Below, piece after piece: positions 14,848 through 17,390 of a stretch of DNA of 17,390 nt. The stretch covers positions 1 through 17,390 of the forward strand of contig JBDNIO010000165.1 of assembly GCA_041688215.1 (NCBI GenBank). Reading direction: 5' to 3'. This DNA is from JBDNIO01 sp041688215. GTDB taxonomy: Bacteria > Pseudomonadota > Gammaproteobacteria > Nevskiales > Salinisphaeraceae. The notes beneath the pieces are model-generated. The model searched no databases. It saw only the letters and a list, made by a program, of their open reading frames with translations, and had not been told where the DNA came from. Within the stretch, counting starts at the first letter, position 1, and each line of letters starts with the position of its first letter. The translations under genes were made by a program, and so were the position numbers.

Positions 14848-17235
14848 ATGAGTGCCACACAACGCATCCTTAAATTCGTAGAACCGGTTATCTTCAGCGC
14901 CCGCTGGATAACGCTCAGCGTTCTCGTGTTAATCACCCTGTTCCTGAGTTATCAGGCCTCGCAACTGCAGCCCAACGCTGGCTGGCTGAAGATGGTGCCG
15001 CAATCGCACCCCTACATGGAAACCTTTCTCGATTATTACTCGGAATTCGGCGGCGCCAACCGAATCCTGGTCGCCATAAAAAACAATGAAGGCGACATCT
15101 ACGAACCCGACTTCATGGAAAAGCTGCGCAAGCTCACCGACGAGGTGTTCTTCATCCCGGGCGTAGACCGTGCTCGCGTAACCTCCGTCTTTACCCCGAA
15201 CATTCTCTACGTGGAGGTCAGGCCCACCGGCCTGTCCGGCTCCACGGTCGTGCCCGCGGATTACGCGCCGACCCCGGAAATGATGACGCAATTGCGCTCC
15301 AACATTTCCAAGGCCAACGTGATCGGGCGGCTGGTATCCACCGATCAGACAGCCGCCATGGTGGTGGCCGAACTCATCGAAATCGACCCGGTGACCGGCG
15401 AACAGGTCGATTACACCGAGGTGGGCAACAAGCTCGAGGAAATCCGCTCCCAATTTGAAGACGAAGACACCACGGTAAGTATCGTCGGCTTCGCCAAGGT
15501 GGTGGACGACATGACCGACGCCTCTACCGAGGTGGTGGCGTTTTTCGGACTCACCCTCATATTTACCGGCCTGCTGTTATGGCTTTACACTGGCTCGTTC
15601 ATGCTCGGCATGTTGCCGCTGGTGTGCTCCATTGCCGCCGTCGTGTGGGAAATGGGCCTGCTCAATCTGGTCGGCTTCGGACTCGACCCGTTCGCAATTC
15701 TGGTGCCCTTCCTGGTGCTTGCGGTTTCGGTGTCGCATGGCGTGCAGTATGTAAACGGCTGGGCGTCTGAGGTCGCCGACAATAACCTGAGCCCGTACAA
15801 CGCCTCCCTGGCTACGTTCCGAAGGCTGGCTATTCCCGGTACCACGGCGCTGATTACCGACGTGGCCGGCTTCCTGACGATTTACCTCATTAATATTCAG
15901 GTCATCCGTGAAATGTCACTGAACGCGGCCTTTGGTATCGCCGCGATCATCATCACCAACAAGATACTGATGCCGATCCTGCTCACCGTGATCAACATCA
16001 AGGACAAGGAAGGTTTTAAAAAGAAACAACTCAAGCGCGAATCTATGGGCGACGGCCTGTGGCGATTCATTGCCCGAACTTTCACCAGCACCACCCCGGC
16101 GGTGGTCACCCTGCTGATATGCGCGGTAATTCTGGGCTGGAGCCTGTGGAAATATCCGACGTTGGAAGTCGGCTCGGCGCAGGAAGGCGTACCGGAACTA
16201 CGTCCAGATTCCCGATTTAACGTGGACGCACGTTACATCGCGCATAATTTTGCGCTCGGCGTGGACCAGTTCAATGTGATTGCGGAAACCAAGAAAGACG
16301 CCTGCATCGACTACGAGCTGATGGCCGAACTCGACCGCTTCGCCTGGCACATGAAAAACACGCCGGAAGTACGCGAAACCACCACCTTGATGGATCTATC
16401 CAAACTCGCTTACGCGGGTCTTTCCGAGGGCCGGCTCAATGCCCACGTAGTGCCGCGCAACCGCTACGCGCTGGCGCAGGCCACTGCGCTGGTGCCAACC
16501 ACTTCCGGCCTGCTGAACAATGATTGCAGTGCACTGAACGTGTTCCTGTTTACGCGCGATCACAAAGCGCAGAGCATTCGTAATCTGGTGGAAGAGGTCA
16601 AGGCCTATAAGGAAAGTGAGCAATCCACCGACCGGCTTACCCTGCGCCTGGCTTCGGGCAACGTCGGCGTCATGGCCGCCACCAATGAAGTGGTGGAGGA
16701 CAAGGAGCTGGAAATCGTGCTCTACGTTTATGCCGTGGTGCTGGTGTTCCTGTGGTTGTCGTTCGGTACCTTCTCGGGCGTGCTGTGCGTAGCGCTGCCG
16801 CTATCCCTGGTTTCGATGGCCGCTTACGGCGTCATGGCCAGTCTGGGCATCGGCATGAAGGTTGCCACCTTGCCGGTTATCGCGCTCGCCGTGGGTATTG
16901 GCGTGGATTACGGCATCTACATCTACAACTCAACCGCCGATGGACTGCGACGAGGTTTGAGCCTGGAAGAGGCCTACTACCAGACGCTGCGTAAAACCGG
17001 TAAGGCGGTGGTCTTTACCGGTATCGCCCTGGGCCTGGGTGTATCCACCTGGCTGTTCTCCAAGCTTCAGTTCCAGGCAGATATGGGCATCATGCTGGTG
17101 TTCATGTTCACCGCGAACATGTTCGGCGCCATTCTGGTATTGCCCGCGCTGGCCCGCTTCTTCGCCCACGAAGAGCTCAAGCACATGGGTAAGGATTTGA
17201 TGGGCGGCGCATCCGACTCCGAGAGCGGCAAGTAA
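14848..17235 (+). CDS. RND/MMPL-superfamily transporter
   Basis: A 795-aa inner-membrane protein with the duplicated RND layout. TM1 (about 18-36) is followed by a large periplasmic domain (about 40-225), TM2-6 (about 229-387), TM7 (416-434), a second periplasmic domain (about 440-615), and TM8-12 (about 621-772). The size and lack of a membrane-fusion partner fit the MMPL/hopanoid-exporter-like branch, not the tripartite drug-efflux AcrB branch (over 1000 aa). The proton-relay Asp-Tyr pair appears in the second half (Asp687-Tyr688, GVDYGIYI). The matching site in the first half reads SVSHGVQY, with Ser296-His297. GGGGAAG is a modest RBS. It lies 105 bp after DUF1329; with DUF1302 it probably makes an envelope lipid/hydrophobe transport path (inference). 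Direction of transport is not shown. Confidence 0.9.
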   Translation: MSATQRILKFVEPVIFSARWITLSVLVLITLFLSYQASQLQPNAGWLKMVPQSHPYMETFLDYYSEFGGANRILVAIKNNEGDIYEPDFMEKLRKLTDEVFFIPGVDRARVTSVFTPNILYVEVRPTGLSGSTVVPADYAPTPEMMTQLRSNISKANVIGRLVSTDQTAAMVVAELIEIDPVTGEQVDYTEVGNKLEEIRSQFEDEDTTVSIVGFAKVVDDMTDASTEVVAFFGLTLIFTGLLLWLYTGSFMLGMLPLVCSIAAVVWEMGLLNLVGFGLDPFAILVPFLVLAVSVSHGVQYVNGWASEVADNNLSPYNASLATFRRLAIPGTTALITDVAGFLTIYLINIQVIREMSLNAAFGIAAIIITNKILMPILLTVINIKDKEGFKKKQLKRESMGDGLWRFIARTFTSTTPAVVTLLICAVILGWSLWKYPTLEVGSAQEGVPELRPDSRFNVDARYIAHNFALGVDQFNVIAETKKDACIDYELMAELDRFAWHMKNTPEVRETTTLMDLSKLAYAGLSEGRLNAHVVPRNRYALAQATALVPTTSGLLNNDCSALNVFLFTRDHKAQSIRNLVEEVKAYKESEQSTDRLTLRLASGNVGVMAATNEVVEDKELEIVLYVYAVVLVFLWLSFGTFSGVLCVALPLSLVSMAAYGVMASLGIGMKVATLPVIALAVGIGVDYGIYIYNSTADGLRRGLSLEEAYYQTLRKTGKAVVFTGIALGLGVSTWLFSKLQFQADMGIMLVFMFTANMFGAILVLPALARFFAHEELKHMGKDLMGGASDSESGK

Positions 17236-17300
17236 GGAGAATGAAAATAAAGGCTATGTCACCAAAGAATAGTGATTTTCTATAAGTTATTGATCTGTAA

Positions 17301-17373
17301 CGTCATTCCCGCGAAAGCGGGAATCCAGTGAAAGTGCCGCGGAATATGGATTCCCGCGTTCGCGGGAATGACG
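17301..17373. repeat. REP-like double hairpin after the RND gene
   Basis: Two 27-bp arms (17301-17327 and 17347-17373) are inverted copies that differ at one base. Each arm is itself a hairpin: ATTCCCGC-GAAA-GCGGGAAT on the left and ATTCCCG-CGTTCG-CGGGAAT on the right. This CGTCATTCCCGCG family is a common dispersed intergenic repeat in proteobacteria. Placed 65 bp after the stop, it may end or stabilise the RND transcript. Confidence 0.85.
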
Positions 17374-17390
17374 ATCCATATAGTTCGATG

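Noticed and set aside
17241..17285. A 14-codon ORF right after the RND stop, next to AAGGAGA
   Set aside because: The Shine-Dalgarno is too close to the ATG, the peptide is tiny, and nothing supports it as a gene.
1..17390. CRISPR array, tRNA, rRNA or insertion sequence
   Set aside because: No spaced direct repeats, no recognisable RNA gene and no transposase or integrase frame were seen.

Overview
The window reads as chromosomal DNA from a GC-rich gammaproteobacterium-like organism. The reasons are Shine-Dalgarno-led genes, GC-rich codon choice, a PrpB very close to the enterobacterial enzyme, a DUF1302/DUF1329/RND set of the kind found in marine and environmental gammaproteobacteria, and a GTCATTCCCGCG-type inverted repeat at the right end. 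The genus cannot be fixed from the sequence.

Layout. (1) 1-2500: a TetR-family regulator with a candidate operator in its promoter, then a class 3 aldehyde dehydrogenase that ends at a clear intrinsic terminator. (2) 2490-4140: an imperfect inverted repeat of about 100 bp, a stand-alone methylisocitrate lyase gene (prpB), and a small DUF433/DUF5615 pair of toxin-antitoxin type. (3) 4172-9408: a compact same-strand run of a saccharopine-dehydrogenase-like oxidoreductase, an amidase-signature hydrolase (4-bp overlap), a phosphotriesterase/lactonase-family metallohydrolase and an acyl-CoA ligase (1-bp overlap). (4) 9478-13109, minus strand: a large DUF1302 outer-membrane protein followed by a long two-domain FabG-type reductase. 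(5) 13253-17235, plus strand, divergent from DUF1302: a DUF1329 exported protein whose frame is broken at codon 70, a strong terminator hairpin, and an RND/MMPL-type transporter. A REP-like double hairpin closes the window.

Working model (inference). The enzymes fit a catabolic route for a hydrophobic amide- or lactone-containing carboxylate. Hydrolysis would be by the amidase and the phosphotriesterase-like enzyme, activation by the CoA ligase, and redox steps by the SDR, the aldehyde dehydrogenase and the saccharopine-dehydrogenase-like protein. PrpB would serve a propionyl-CoA product. DUF1302 (outer membrane), DUF1329 (periplasm) and RND (inner membrane) would form an envelope-spanning transport path for the substrate or related lipids. 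No substrate can be named from sequence alone.

The most notable observations are the single-base frameshift in DUF1329 at an A5 run followed at once by a stop, the four-gene hydrolase/ligase operon, the divergent DUF1302/DUF1329 control region, and the terminator placed between DUF1329 and its RND partner.
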